Of a stretch of DNA of 64,000 bases, positions 15,385 to 28,163 are shown one piece after another. The stretch covers positions 1,736,001 through 1,800,000 of the forward strand of contig CM062379.1 of assembly GCA_031310005.1 (NCBI GenBank), read 5' to 3'. Made by a program: the position numbers and the translations under genes. The first letter of the stretch is position 1; the number at the start of each line of letters is the position of its first letter. This DNA comes from Dactylellina haptotyla. Taxonomy: Eukaryota > Ascomycota > Orbiliomycetes > Orbiliales > Orbiliaceae. The notes under the pieces were generated by a model, which had not been told where the DNA came from, searched no databases, and saw only the letters and a list, made by a program, of their open reading frames with translations.

Positions 15385-16758
15385 CTACTCCTCCTCCTGG
15401 GTTCCAAACCATTTGGTATCAGGATTGAAATCAACCCCGACACTCCCAGTCGGCCATGTAGGAACTGGCGCCTGACGAACCTGACGTGCACCGGAAGGAG
15501 GATTAAAAACGAAAGGTGCTCGTGCAGGTGGTTCCGCAACTACCTGCTGCCTTGCGGCAATCTGAGCAGCCCTCTCCCTCTGGCTTCGGACGCGAGCGAA
15601 GATTCGACCTGGTGGAGGCACTACCACCGGAACGTCTCTAACACTGTTGTCTTCCTCGTCTTCGTCGCTCTCCTCGTCTTCGTCACTCACCTCCTCGTCA
15701 CTCTCCTCGTACTCCTCCGTCTCCTCGCTCTCGAGGGACGCTGCATTCAAGAGGCCACCAACTGCCTCTTCTTCCTCATCCTCATCCTCATCCTCCTCTT
15801 CCTCGTCCTCGTCCTCGCGTTCTGCCTCCCCGAAAGTAACGCCTTCCCTCTCTTCGTCCCCTTCCCCAGTTTGCGCATCTGCCTCCACGATAGCGCCTTC
15901 TCCCTCCTCGTCGACTTCCTCGTTGACCCTAATCATGGTTACAACCGAGCCCTCAGAGTCTGATTCATCATCAGTCTGGGTTGACTGATGTCTGACCGCA
16001 AAAACCATATCGGTCGGCTCGGTTTTGGCCACAACAACGACGGGTTGGAGGGTTGCACCCCCGCAAAGTTCGGCCTGAGAAGACGCATCGACGTAGCCTG
16101 GGCGACGAAGAGAAAACTCAGACTCTTCAGTCTGTGTATCTCTCGTCTTTTTACCCGACCTCAAGCCACAGATGCGTCGGATCTCTCGAACTCTTTGGTC
16201 CCTGGCAGCAGACTTACGTTTATCATCTTGTGCCTGCGCCTTGAGCTTCCTCTGTCTGCGCCATTCAGCGATAACCTCGCGCGAAGGGGGGGACAGAGGG
16301 CCTTGGGTTGCCATTGGACCAGCTTCCAAATCCTGAGAATCAGTCAAGACATGCCTGGGAGTTTCCTCCGAGGCGTCAAAACCGAGATGCCAGTACTCGG
16401 ATAGCTGGCCAAGGATCAACCCTTGACCGAACAAGAAGCTTATAGCGATGACCCAGATCATCACCGCCCCCAAATCTGGGTGTAAGTCGCTACCAGGTGT
16501 CCAAGGGTGGGGTGCAACATCGACGCACCACATTTTTGAGAGGTCAGAGACACTCTCACTGCTCATCCCCAAGAACGTCATCACGTCAGCCACAGCAGCG
16601 GGGATGACCGTCCAGACCATGATGCTGGCGAAGAGCACGAACCCCAGAAGAATCTTCTGGAGCTGGTGTCTTTGCAACCAGCGGCCAGGATGGTTATCCC
16701 CCGTTGCAGCGAGGACAACGGTTGGGATGGTATTCATATTGGTGTTACTATCAGCCAT
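15385..16758 (-). CDS. Acidic two-pass membrane protein of unknown function
   Basis: I do not recognise this family. The gene is a single exon of 457 residues starting at the ATG of MADSNTNMNTIP (16758). The frame is open further upstream, but that part is basic low-complexity sequence ahead of a CAAAAC-rich leader, so I treat it as 5' UTR. Two hydrophobic segments lie near residues 27-60 (KILLGFVLFASIMVW) and 85-105 (AVMIWVIAISFLFGQG). A long cytosolic-type tail follows: a basic stretch (EWRRQRKLKAQ), then an extreme acidic run of Glu and Asp around residues 300-380, and a Pro/Arg-rich end. The acidic run makes serine-rich antisense frames that are only its shadow. The tail resembles charged scaffolds of nuclear or ER membranes, but that is only an impression. 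Confidence 0.65.
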   Translation of the reverse strand: MADSNTNMNTIPTVVLAATGDNHPGRWLQRHQLQKILLGFVLFASIMVWTVIPAAVADVMTFLGMSSESVSDLSKMWCVDVAPHPWTPGSDLHPDLGAVMIWVIAISFLFGQGLILGQLSEYWHLGFDASEETPRHVLTDSQDLEAGPMATQGPLSPPSREVIAEWRRQRKLKAQAQDDKRKSAARDQRVREIRRICGLRSGKKTRDTQTEESEFSLRRPGYVDASSQAELCGGATLQPVVVVAKTEPTDMVFAVRHQSTQTDDESDSEGSVVTMIRVNEEVDEEGEGAIVEADAQTGEGDEEREGVTFGEAEREDEDEEEEDEDEDEEEEAVGGLLNAASLESEETEEYEESDEEVSDEDEESDEDEEDNSVRDVPVVVPPPGRIFARVRSQRERAAQIAARQQVVAEPPARAPFVFNPPSGARQVRQAPVPTWPTGSVGVDFNPDTKWFGTQEEE

Positions 16759-18764
16759 TGTGATAGTATTAGCGTTAATTTTTGGTTTTTGGTTTTTCGT
16801 TTTGGTTGGTTGTGAGAATTTGGTTATCCGTTGCTGAAAACTTGAAGGTTGTGCGAAAGGATGGAGAAGGAAAGAGGGAAAGAGAGAAGAAGGTTGAGGG
16901 CGTCGTGGTTTTGTAGTTGCTCTCAACTGCACGCCCTGCCTCTCGCCGCCGAACATCGACACAACACACTCATAAGACTGAGGCAGCAGGTGAAAGCCAA
17001 ATATATGTCACTTGCAACTGGCAAAAGCGGTTCCACTTTTTACTTGTGCAGATGATATTTTGTGAGATTTACTTGGGTGCCTTCACGAACTAATTTGAGT
17101 ATCATTGCTGCCTTTTTGAATCTCGATTGGAATCTCATATATGAAATCACTAATTTACTGTCTATTCACTTGATTCTATCAACTGGAGGGCAGTCTCGCG
17201 GCCCAAGGTCAGCTTTCTACTCGTGCAAGCAACTAAATATATCTAAGACTCGTATACTTCCCCCGAGGTGTTATATTTCATAGTTAGATTCATACGAGAG
17301 CGATTCGATTATGTATATAAGCAAAACAACTGTGTATTTCATCCTACTTGAGAGCTCACATTGACTTCTAAGAATACTCGCGGTAAGATACCTTCCAGAC
17401 TATCTCATATATGTAGGAACCAACACATATGTAGTTCTGTGTGACGTCCTTAAATCCAACACGGTTCTGCCGCTAGTCATGTCGTTTTGCACAAATGCGG
17501 TAATTTAGCAGTTTTGTGCAACATGGTCTTGGCACAAATATCAAGCTGGTGAACACGTGGGATTCGTCCCCTTTCAAGACATGTTCGAATACGTGATAGC
17601 TAAAATTGTTCCAAACTAGTTAACTACCGCTCCATCATATCACAGTTTTCACGGAAGCCCTCTTGACAATAACTAGGAGCAGAAATTGGTTAATTCGAGT
17701 AGTGTATTTGGATATCCGGATGTAAGGGTTGCTTTCAAGAAATAACGGGATCTACATGATCAGCATATTCGGACCCTATGCATCAGAGACCTCCTTACAT
17801 GGGCTTATATTTACGAAATGTTTATCTCTCAAAATTCCAAGATACACCTCGCATAATACTTGAAATCGGCATTATTGTTATGTCGCACATCCAACATCTC
17901 CTTGCCAATCATCCCACGGCCTTGCAGAGGCCACCAATAATTCAAGATTTCCCGATAGTCTCTGCCCCGGTATTTTGGGGGATGATTTTTGTTCCCGGTA
18001 ACATGAGTATTATGGATGCGGAACTGCTCGGATTCCGTCCCAGGAATGCTCTGACCCACTGGGGTGGTAGTGAAATCTATTCCGATCACAATCAAATTCC
18101 GCTCAGAAAATGCTAGGTCAAGATATTTTCTTATCTCTCGAGACGACTCTCGGTGCGGCTCGGATTCGTGAAACTCAATTCCTTCTTGAACTGTGATAAC
18201 CCGCGTGTCTGCATCGATATTGACATGCAAATTCGATGTCTTATCTTTCTCCTACTCTATAGGTGTCTCCTACAAACGGGTTCAAACTTTCGGGGAGGTC
18301 TGAGAGTGCGGCGGTATCCGAATCAGGGATCCAGCTTCGATTATTTTTCTGGACCAAATCCTCCTCTTCGGAGTCTTTGTTTTCAGAATTATGCGGATGA
18401 AAAGTTGCTACATTTGTTAAGCAACTAGATCGCGGTCCCCAGAAGAGCAGCACTAGTAGTACAGACAGTCCCTAGAAACACTTTAGCCTCCTGCTGCTGG
18501 GCCAAAATGCTGAGCGCGTTTGTATAATGAAAAAAAGCATATATCCCCGGATGGAGAGGAGGCTTTACGGGGCTGCCTTCTCGGTTTTGTAACGAGTAAG
18601 ATAAAGATTTGATATCATGATGGAACCTGTTTAAAAACTCTAAATTATGACAAACTCTAAATATACAACGCCAAAGAGCATAAATCTAAACTGATGTAGT
18701 ATATACAGAACGAAACTTATAACCTTAGATGCAAACATTGATGGTCAAATATTAGGGCTAGCAG
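16759..18764. other. Intergenic region with weak open frames
   Basis: This region holds the promoter side of the acidic membrane protein and the 3' side of the protease gene. Two minus-strand frames (18453-18241, acidic, with SEEEDLVQKNN; and 18230-17829) look mildly protein-like but have no clean splice joining them and no ATG that makes sense. I do not call a gene. Confidence 0.4.
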
Positions 18765-20224
18765 TTAGCTTGATCTAAATAGAATCCGATCCGGCCCTTT
18801 AGAAGGGTTATCGTTGTGGATTCCTGACTTAGCCATCCCCAGAATATGCTTCTTCATAGCCAGAGGATCATTCCTCAGCTCCGGGTGCTTTAGGACTTGA
18901 CCAGCTATAACTCCCGCCACCATAGGAGCAGACATACTAGTTCCCGTCATTGCAATCATTCCTTTTTTCGAACCCGGCGCTTTTGGCAATGCCACGCTAA
19001 TGATATCCGTCCCCGGCGCGAAGATATCCACACACTTGCCAAAATTGGAATCCACCTCTAACTCATCGTTGATGTCTATGTTCCCTACCGTGATTAGAGA
19101 TTTCACTTCTTGGTTGAAACCCGCGGGGTAACCGAAACATGCGTCCCTCCTCTCATTCCCAGCAGCAGCAACCATATGCATTCCCTCGCTTTCCGCCTTA
19201 GCAAGCAGAGCTTTTAGCGGCTCGAGACCCGGTCCCCCAGCATTCGACATGTTCATTACTGAAGCTACAAATTTAGGATCTTTTTTCCGATTCATATGAT
19301 TTTCGATGGCTGTATCAACCCCCGCTAAGATTTCGCGGAGACTTGGCCACTGGTCGGGTGCGCCGGTGACTTTGATGCTTATCAAGTTTACATTTTTAGC
19401 AATGCCAAAGGATTTGGAACCGATTATGCCTGCCACGTGAGTTCTGAGGGTCGCAAAACTGTTAGCAGGTACTAGAGAGATACCCTTGCGTTTGAAGATT
19501 TACTCAGGTAAAATAAGTGGAGGGAGACTTACCCATGTCCTTTGACGTCCTGTGGCCGAGTTTGACTGAAGCTATATATCTGCTTTGCTCGCCCTCCAAA
19601 CTGCGAGTTCTTCATATCGATTCCGCCATCTACAACGTATACATCGACGCCGGCCCCGGTATCGGTTTTAGGATCGTAAGAGTAGGTATATTTTGTATTC
19701 TTCCCCTTTGGGTTCTTTTCAACCTTAACACCAGAGGAGATGCGTTGCATTGCCCAAGTGGCGTCTTTTCGTACCTTTAATGTATTTGCTCTTGCAACAA
19801 TCTGGGAACTGGGGATTAGATCTCGAGCGTGGTTTGCGGCCTCTTCTTCTTCATTCGGAGCTTCATCTGCATCTAGATCGAGTTCTGAAAGCTTATCTCC
19901 GGGAACGTGGATTTCGCTGTCTAGCCCTATAGCGGCGACAAATGGAAGCTTGGAAATTTTGAGGGCATCAGCAGCGTTTAGCTTCAAGCCGTAAATCCGC
20001 ACCGTTTTAGCAATTACGTTCTCCGGTTGAGATGGTTGGCCGAAGGATTTTACAATTTCAGCCCAAGGCCTTTTTTCGGTGGTTTTCAAAGCTATTATGT
20101 AGTTCTGTTCCTTTGCAGATCCCACACCCAGAGGTTTTTCGACGGAGCGAGGAAGAGTTGCTGATAAGGCTGAAGGGAGTGAGAGTAGGAGAATTAGAGG
20201 CTGTAGGAGGAGTTGACTTTTCAT
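18765..20224 (-). CDS. Secreted subtilisin-like serine protease (peptidase S8)
   Basis: Secreted proteinase K-type endopeptidase. Two exons, 20224-19533 and 19443-18765, give 456 residues. The signal peptide MKSQLLLQPLILLLSLPSALS is followed by an I9-type propeptide (EQNYIIALKTTEKRPW... up to about residue 125) and an acidic linker. The catalytic triad is present: Asp199 (VYVVDGGI), His230 (GHGTHVAG, split by the intron between the Gly codon bases) and Ser400 (GTSMSAP). The oxyanion Asn327 is in AAAGN. The Asp motif is DGG where most relatives have DTG or DSG, a mild variation. The intron (19532-19444) is GTAAGT..CTCAG. The enzyme looks whole. Such enzymes serve nutrition or attack on animal or fungal cuticle; which applies here is unknown. 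Confidence 0.9.
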
Positions 20225-21400
20225 AATTTTCCCCTATAGTCTTTTAAATTGATCTTATTTCGTGTTTTTGTTAAGTATAATCTGTATGCGGGATGGGATG
20301 GTATTGAATTCCGTCTGATTGGGTGTATTTAAGTTGCTTGTTTAATTGATAGTTGATAAAATGTTCCCGTTGTAAACTGACGGACGTCCTCATTTTATAG
20401 AGAGAGAGGTTCCATACTCCGACCAGATACTTATTGAATTGGCCATCGATATCAAATACTTCATGATAGGTAGACTTCCTGTCTGGTTTCAATAGAGTTA
20501 TACCTCCGCGTTTCGATGGAGTGTCAAGTTGGTATTCGAGAAAATTTTAAAATGAGGACTAAATCGCCACGTTAGTTTCGATTTGAGACGTAGACGATAA
20601 AATACTGATTAGAGACTGAATGAAAGAGCGTGGCGTGATCACAACTGTAAGACTCAAGCTGCGCTAGAATTAATTTCGAATTGGGCTGTCTTGTCAGGGG
20701 CGCTGAAGTAACATGCCGCAACTTTGCGGTGTATACTGCTAAAGTTGAGATACCAAGCTGGCCAAGAGTTAGACCAGTGTTAGAATACTGGTGTTGTCTA
20801 TGGAGGTCCCTAAGATTCAAGTTTGTTGGCGGCAAACACTGCCGAAAACGTTATTAGTCTGTGTCAAATGTACCGACTGAGAAGAAGGGGGACTCTATTC
20901 GGTAATATTACCGTCTGGATTCTAGCTTCAACTACTGTCAATATAGATTAAATTAAATATGTGTATAGCGACGGCTGCCTGGGTTGCGAAACAAGAAAAC
21001 TATATTGTCATTTTAGTTTGTCCGACATCCGCGAAGCTAAATAATGGATAAAAAAATATCCCAATTATTTCTTAAATCCCTTTTCTAACCATTGGCAACA
21101 TGTGCCTTATTTAGGGGTGCTAGTTTTTTGAAGGGATATAACGGGCTAGCATCCGATTACTGGAAAAATTGAAAATTGAGAAAACTTAAATTTGTGGAAT
21201 CCTTTAGCATGTTCTAGATCGAGTACTTGAATAATTTTATCTGATATACAATTGGCGGTTCTTCATTGTTACTTCTGTAAATTTAAGAGGCTACCTACGT
21301 TTTACTTGTCAGCACCCTCAATTGATCTATCAAATTTTGGAGGAAATGCGGCAACCCTAAGCTCGAACTTATGTGACAATGAAAGACGTGAAAGCGCTTA
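20225..21400. other. AT-rich intergenic region
   Basis: This is the region upstream of the protease gene. There are no open frames above 90 codons and no motif that I can support. Confidence 0.5.
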
Positions 21401-21435
21401 CGCGGCTGTTATATGATTTATAGAACGACTCCCAT

Positions 21436-21930
21436 ATTTTTAGGAATGTTATGACTCCAAATGATACGATCACTCCAAAGTGGCGGGACAGTGTTTGGGC
21501 TATGGGATTCTAGGCTGGCCCAGGTATGATTGTGACATTCGTCATAGAAGATTTTCACAAGGGGCAAGACTGCTGCATTAACGTTCTCTCTATGGGATAT
21601 CCCGCAAACAAAAATATCTCAGAATGGGTTTCAGAGTTCTATACACCCGATTTCCCCACTGAATGGGATTTCGGCCTTACGAAAAAGTTGTGAGATATGA
21701 TATCTAAGAGTAAGGCCGATATTTTATAAGAACGAACTTATTGGAGTGAATGCGAAAGTTCGTTTGGACCTGTTTCTGTGTTGGTCTGGGAACGAGACCA
21801 GTTTGGACTGAAAATTATGGTCCGTCAACAACATCCCTATACTCCTAGGAAAGTCTTACTGATTATGGATCAAGGCGGTGTGCCTTGTCGTTGGTGCGGA
21901 TATTCTAGAAGGTTTATTTGGCGAAATTGA
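21436..21930 (+). pseudogene. Decayed protein-coding fragment of unknown family
   Basis: Read rightward, this stretch gives several protein-like runs broken by stop codons and needing changes of frame: one near 21440-21690 with segments such as NISEWVSEFYTPDFPTEWDF, and one near 21735-21930 with SSFGPVSVLVWERDQFGLK and MDQGGVPCRWCGYSRRF. Amino-acid use is more like protein than the surrounding AT-rich DNA. I cannot name the family; a cellular gene relic and a mobile-element relic are both possible. It lies alone in a gene-poor stretch. Confidence 0.3.
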
Positions 21931-24375
21931 CTTAATATTGGTATTCACATTTAGGAGCCTAGGGCTAGACACTAAAGTTCTTATGGGCGGCCTTTAGCAT
22001 ATTGCGGAATATTCCTCTTGTGGTCGAGGTGAAGCTCGGCGCGGTCGCTGGTTTCTGACGGAATTTTATGATATTTTAAGACAGTAGGGTTTCTAATAAC
22101 TCGATATGACTAAACAGGCGAGTTACACGTTTCTCACATGTGCGCACCGACCATCTTGCTGTGTAACGTTGAATAAATGTGTTGTGATGTCGTCGATATA
22201 GATGGTCCTAGCTTCCATTAGAGAACCATTGAGGACGACGGGATGGGCCGCTACGTGACGAAAAGCGAAACTAAAAGGGCTGCTCATTGGTCTGTGCTAT
22301 TCTTAAAATAAGGCCACTGCATATCATTCGAGAATGAAGCCTGCGTGCGTCCCTAGAACCGTGGAGATGCGGATTGTTTTGGATTGCGCAAGAGTTTGGA
22401 AGTGAGATGCTCTCATCCCAAGATCCTGGAACTGCTAATTTGGCTTGAAGCATATCAACGCAAGATCGAAGGACAAGGCTCTAGTTCCGGCAGATCTAGC
22501 AGTCGGAATACGTATAATTATCAATAATTTACGAGTATTAATGGTAATGAACGATTCCCATGTCCTTTATTCGGACGCCACCAGCAATACCGTGTCTGAA
22601 GGTCAACGTTGGAATAAGGTTAGTGAAACTCCAACACGTCTCCAAATAACAACCATCGGCGCGATTTGGTGTAAATTCCCAAAATGGAAGCCAATGGGAG
22701 CAACACATTTCCGAATACGTCTGGATCGGGAACTGGAAAGCTAACCGAAGCAAATGTGTTTGGGGGCGAATGGAAGCCTTGGTCCTTCCTGTGGAACCAA
22801 TTGGCGCCACCAATTTCAGTTGAAATTGCTCGAACCATGGGCTCTCCATGGCCACCCGGTTGGCAAAGAGTTTTTGTGAAAATTCCTCGCGCGATGAGAT
22901 GAGCTGTTCGTCAAAAGCTGGGGCCATACCCCCCCACTGACGGATCAACAATGCCCGTCATTTATGCATTAAAAAATAAATTCGGGTTAAACCGTCGCAT
23001 GAACTCGAGACACGTCGAACGTCGCCGTCGACGCCAGCCTGAGACCTTTATTGGGGCTTTCCATTGCAAGTGCCAACTCATCGACATGGTCAGAGTTCGC
23101 TTGGGGGTGTTCGATTCGCACAAGGGCCTTCGGACAGGGGTAATAGGAAACGAACCAATTGCGGAAGCTATTGGACGGCGCCGTCAAACCGTTTTGAGCT
23201 GGAGGTTGCTTCTTTGGCCCGATCTTCACCCCATGTTTGTTAGGCTTTTTAATTTTTTTATTCCATGTTTGACGAAACAAACCATCCGCCCGTAGTTCCG
23301 CTGGCGTAGGTTGGACGATGCCAGGGCAAGAATGTAAGGAGGTTCACGGCATCACTTCGCCATGCACGACGGCAAGATTGTTGATATCGAAGAGGGGTCT
23401 CTATATTCGCTTAGAGGTCCAGATATAGGATAGAAACGTGTTCAGCAAAGTGGTCAAGCGGGTTGGAAGTCTGGTGATGGGAAGCCGGAGTGGATCACCA
23501 TTCACTGATAACGCAGGGGGGATTAGTATCGCAATATCAAGAAGTCTCCATCGATCCGCTCCAGACTTGTCCACATCATGTACGGTGCATATCGTGGCTG
23601 TTAATGTCCTCGTCGGTTGCGTTGCAGTCGGAATTTGATATAAAGCCTGCTAATCCGGGAAGCATGGACTTGAGTCCACCCCCTGAAGCGCAGAGGAGAT
23701 ATTTTCTTTTATTCATTTGACAGCGCACTGGAGAATTTTCGAAAGTCTCTCTGGACTGACCTCTCGCCGAGTCTCTCTCTCGCTCTCTCACTTAGGGTTT
23801 TATTTGATATTTTTTTTTGCTTCCTGCGCGTGTTCAGACGAGCCCCCCAGTTTGATGTTTAATCACCGGTTTGTCGCACTACGACCCTCTGTATTTCGCG
23901 TGCGCATGGCTATTCCGTTTTAGCCCTACTCTTGACGTACTTTCAGACACCGGGCGTCTACCAACCTAACGATTTGGCCGTAGAGGCAAAACCCCCCTCG
24001 CGCGCCCTGCACTGGTTCCTGAGACCCGAAGATATTTTTACCTGCAATCCAATACATGTGGGGTGCCCGCGACAATTGGCTCGGATCGATCTTACTCGAA
24101 CGTGGTAAGAGTGGGTGGTGTCGAGTTGAATGAAAAGACCGCTGGCCCTTGTCGCCAAAGCTCAATTCCACTTAACTGGACCACTCTTTCTTCCCTCTCT
24201 TCCTCTTCAACCTTCTTCCCCTTAAAACACTGGAACCCACCCACAATCACGAAAAAAAACCCACGCCCATTGAACTACCCGTTCAGCCGGTTTCTTCTTT
24301 TCTTCAATTCTCCGACGCTGTGTGTGTACTGGTTATATTCAGTCGAAGCTTCCTTTATTCCTCGTCCCTTTCGCT
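21931..24375. other. Gene-poor region upstream of the Msb1 gene
   Basis: Minus-strand frames at 22951-22538 and 23280-22987 (137 and 97 codons) have no ATG-led, family-like structure and I do not call them. A pyrimidine-rich stretch from about 24170 to 24360 probably belongs to the 5' UTR and promoter of the Msb1 gene. Confidence 0.4.
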
Positions 24376-24448
24376 GTAAGTTGCATGATATCATTTCCTT
24401 TCGCGTGTTTTCCGGTTCCTTTTTCCCTTTTTTTGCTTTTCGTTGCAG
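24376..24448 (+). other. Likely 5' UTR intron of the Msb1 gene
   Basis: A 73-base segment starts with GTAAGT and ends TTTTCGTTGCAG after a long pyrimidine tract, 360 bases upstream of the Msb1 ATG. Size and ends match the other introns in this window. It removes a short upstream open frame. Confidence 0.5.
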
Positions 24449-24810
24449 CAACTCGCCAACCTGCGAGGAGGAGCTTTCGAGGACCACGAACCCTGCAACG
24501 GACCTCGTCGAAGGATGCGAATACCCTTATCAATCCGAGTCAGCTTCTAATCGAACGTGTCGCCTCCGCAGAACTTCTCCGTTTCGGCCAAAACCGCATT
24601 CTTTCATCAGCTCTTCCTCTTCTCTGTTCCATATCACTTGATAACTCTGCGCGATACGGCCTCATTCACCTCGGACCTCGAAGGCCGCATTCCGTAACGT
24701 TCACCGCCCCTCCTTACTCACCAGTTCCCCTTCTTCTCTTAACTTAACCTATCAATTACAATCGAAATAAACCGCCCAAAGTGCAGTTCAGACACAGTCC
24801 GTTCTCTATA

Positions 24811-27800
24811 ATGTCCTTTTTAAAGGCCTTTCGGGGCAAGTCGAGCCCCGGCAAGCCCAAGAAGACCAAAGGGCCGGATGTCCAAACCGCTCAACCCGTA
24901 GCTCCTGTCTACCAAGATCCCTGGGAGAAGACAACAGTCACCCCCGATGAAATTTGCGAGCTCACTCGAGCTTGTACTACCGAGATCAAATCCAGAGGTA
25001 CGTCATAGTCATCATTCGCAACATATCGTCAAAAGAACTCCACTAACGTGATATACTTTTAGGGCTGACCGCTCCCTTCTTCTTCTTACCATTCAGACCC
25101 ACAAGTGAGCCCAGCTCGGCTCGCCCATTTATCAAAAAGTACTTTAGTACTGAAACAGATTACAATGGACCGATGCGAGGAGAAAGACTTGCCCAGGAAC
25201 TTAGACTCACAGACATAGCAGTATGTACCGCGTCACCTTGCCTTTTCCTGTTCGTGAGCACAACCGTTAACCCGCCATGTAGGTTCTGTGCAGTATTATG
25301 AAATGGTGCTGGGCAAGAATTCCAGGTGGCGTTGTCTCCTGGGATACCTACGAACTTTTCCGTACTGGTGAAGTCGGTAAGTGGCATCTATGAGCTCGAA
25401 ATTCTGGCGTTGTGGAAATTCTAACAAAACGGATACCAGACTCTGAGATGTCGCGGAATGCGTTCACATCTTTTATTCCCATAAGCGTCGACTCTCCGGC
25501 TCGTTCCGCAATCATCTTCGACTTTTTTGACCTGTTGTCAGCCATTGCTGCCAATGGTAAGCACAATGGTCTTACTGGTCTCAAGATTTCAAGGATGGCA
25601 GGATGGTGGGCCTTTGAGCATTCTGATAACGGATTCGGGTTCGAAGGAGGTTACGAATCCTATTCCAAGTAAGCACTACCAATCAATTCCGACTTCCATT
25701 TTCGCCTTTCGAATCTAACCTGAGATTGTAGGGCTGCATTGGCCACATGCCATATGTTTTTCGCATACCTTCGCTCTCTAGCACCGAGTGGCAAGGGAAG
25801 CGTGTCTGTGCTGCCGCTATCCCTACAACAATTGTTGTATGACATCGAATACCCACCCACCGCCACGAGCTTTCTAAAGGAGCCAACGAGCCGAATCATC
25901 ATGACCGTCGAATCAGTCTCCCCGACTCCTTTTGCGCTACTCCGTCGTGCCCGAAACTTCGACTTCAGCGATGAGAGCCATGCACTCCAGGAATTCTCGG
26001 ATTACGAGGACCCTGTGCAAGCTCTTACGGACGAGTCTAAGCGAATCTTGAAATGCATTTCGGCTGCAAATCAATCTTCCAAACCTGGAGCTGGTGCAGG
26101 TCTTGGAGATCAGTCCTGGAGCAGATTCCAAGATTTGGGCTTCTCTGTACTTGAAGATTCAGAATCCTCCGGTGATGATGATAGCATCTTCAGCGGTGGA
26201 CAAGCATACAGAAAACGCAAGCCGAATAACAGTGCACCCCAGCGCCAACAAGCAGTGGATCTTGCAAGACCTACGACTCCCTCGTGGGCTGACTTCATGG
26301 CATCTGGTTTCAGCGAGACGGCCTCCGAGGCAAGATCACCGCCTCCCCTTCTACTATCTCCCGATAAGCTGCTCCCACAAATCGAAACTTCGCGAGCACG
26401 AAGTGTTCAATCCAACCGACGCCCGGATGACTCCCACCTTGAGCCTGGTGAACTGGCAAGCATCACTACAATTATGATTGACGATGCTTTTTGGCTCGTC
26501 TGGATGACTAGTTTAGCCTCTGAAGAGACATCGTCTCGAAAGGCTGTATTCGGTCGATGTGCAATGTTTGATACTGTCATCCGCGGAATTAAGTGGGTGA
26601 TCGTCGAAGAGAAAGTCAAAGGTGCATTGAAAAATAACCACGATGACGAGGTTTTCCTCGCAAAGAAAGAGAAGAAGAAGACAATGAGGAACCGTCTTAC
26701 CCGACGTAGATCCGTAGGAAAGAAGGATGCTCCCGTTGAGCCAAAGCAGAACGGATTCTCGACCGCTTCTCTCTCGCAACGCCCATTGAATATCTCTGCT
26801 GAACAACAGCAAACTATCAGAACAACAGCTGCCACCCTGAGACAGCGTGGTCTTGAAGTCCCGGCTGCTCGTGCGAGACCCAATCCTCCAGATCGCCCAG
26901 CTGAGAAGGTTCTTACAACTGCAAGCCTGATGACCCTGCAACCCACTATAATGAAAGAGATTTCTCCTGCGATGACCTGGGCCAAGAACTATGACAAAGA
27001 AGCTGTTAAGGGATCCTTCAATGCTTCTCAGAAGAGCCTCCCTCCGGCTCCCACCGGAAATGGCGAAAGTCACTCTTATACACCTTCTCCTGTGGTCACT
27101 CCTGCAATCTCGCCAGCCAAGTCGCCAGCTCGCCCAGCACCTTCACCACCTTCAATTTCTCCTCCACCACAGATGGTGATAAAGCCACCACCACCGGCTC
27201 CAAAAGTTGAGCCCAAGCTGGAGCCTGTATCACGGGAATCTTTGGATATTGTATCCGAAAAACCTCAGCCAGCGTCTCCTAAATTCGAGCGGGAAGAGGA
27301 ACCTGCTCCTCTGACTCAAATCGTTTCTCGAACCAACGCTCCAGCGAGGGCTATGAGCCCTGAGTTGACATCTGACGGCGAAAAGAAGGTCGGTAGATTG
27401 AGGAAGCTCTTTGCGGGAAGCAAGTCAGCGCCTCGTAGATCATCTGTCCAAGTTGTTCCTAAGCCTTTGGCCGTTCCCGACGATTTGGATCGACGACCAT
27501 CTCTCAATAGCAAGTCATATGGCAACCCGGTTGCTAGCGAGAACAACATCACAACCACGGTCACCGCAGACGCACCCAAGCCAATCGCTACCCGCGAGAC
27601 CACCCCTGCCGCTTCTATCGTCGAAGAGACTAATGCGAAGACCGAGTTCTCTCGATTTGACCAAGGTCCTCTTGACGTTCCTGCATTCGTTCCAGATGAC
27701 GATGAACCAGAAGAGCAACCGGTTCGCGCAAACAACTCTCAGACACGCTTCGCAGCTTCCCGTGAGCACGTCCCAGATGTTGTAAGCCCCGATAACCGAT

Positions 27801-28163
27801 ATGACGTCTCCCCACCTAGCGAGAAGGCCGAGGAACCAGCAAGCCCTGAACCAGTTCCTATCGCAAAGACGACCTCCAACGAACAATCGCCTCAGTCGTC
27901 ACCAGTCGGCGAGCCAGTTCAAGATAGATGGGCGCAGATTAAGGCTAACGCCGCTGCCCGCGCAAAGGCCAACCAGGGAGTTCCATCTCCCACTCAACCA
28001 CCTCCTGGCCAAATCGCCATCGACTCGGAAGAGTGTAAGTTTTAGTCTTCCCCAATTTTGTTTGAGGTGAAATATACTTATTTTTGTGTTTCTAGCTATT
28101 GAATCTCGAGTTGCAAGAATTAAAGCGAGAGTCGCGCAATTGACCTCCGGGATGGAGCATTAG
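24811..28163 (+). CDS. Msb1/Mug8-family morphogenesis protein
   Basis: Homologue of yeast Msb1 and fission-yeast Mug8, a RhoGAP-like scaffold tied to Cdc42/Rho1 polarity and septum formation at the cell cortex. Six exons, 24811-24997, 25063-25220, 25283-25376, 25440-25668, 25732-28034 and 28096-28163, give 1012 residues. The N-terminal half is the Msb1 domain, from CELTRACTTEIKSRGLTAPF through PGGVVSWDTYELFR, ARSAIIFDFFDLLSAIAANG and WWAFEH to FWLVWMTSL. A basic KKEKKKTMRNRLTRRRS patch follows, and then a Pro/Ser-rich disordered tail. It ends with IESRVARIKARVAQLTSGM, which resembles the conserved tail of filamentous-fungal relatives. All splice phases agree. The TAG stop (28161-28163) is followed in the same frame by a long open frame, described separately. 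Confidence 0.88.

Noticed and set aside
15647-15988. Rightward serine-rich open frame of 113 codons
   Set aside because: It is the antisense image of the Glu/Asp-rich run of the minus-strand membrane protein gene.
17829-18453. Two minus-strand frames that look mildly protein-like
   Set aside because: The only GT..AG pair between them breaks the frame, and no plausible ATG leads the acidic upstream part.
22538-23280. Two minus-strand frames of 137 and 97 codons
   Set aside because: They have no recognisable domain, no splice joining them, and plus-strand frames of similar size overlap them.
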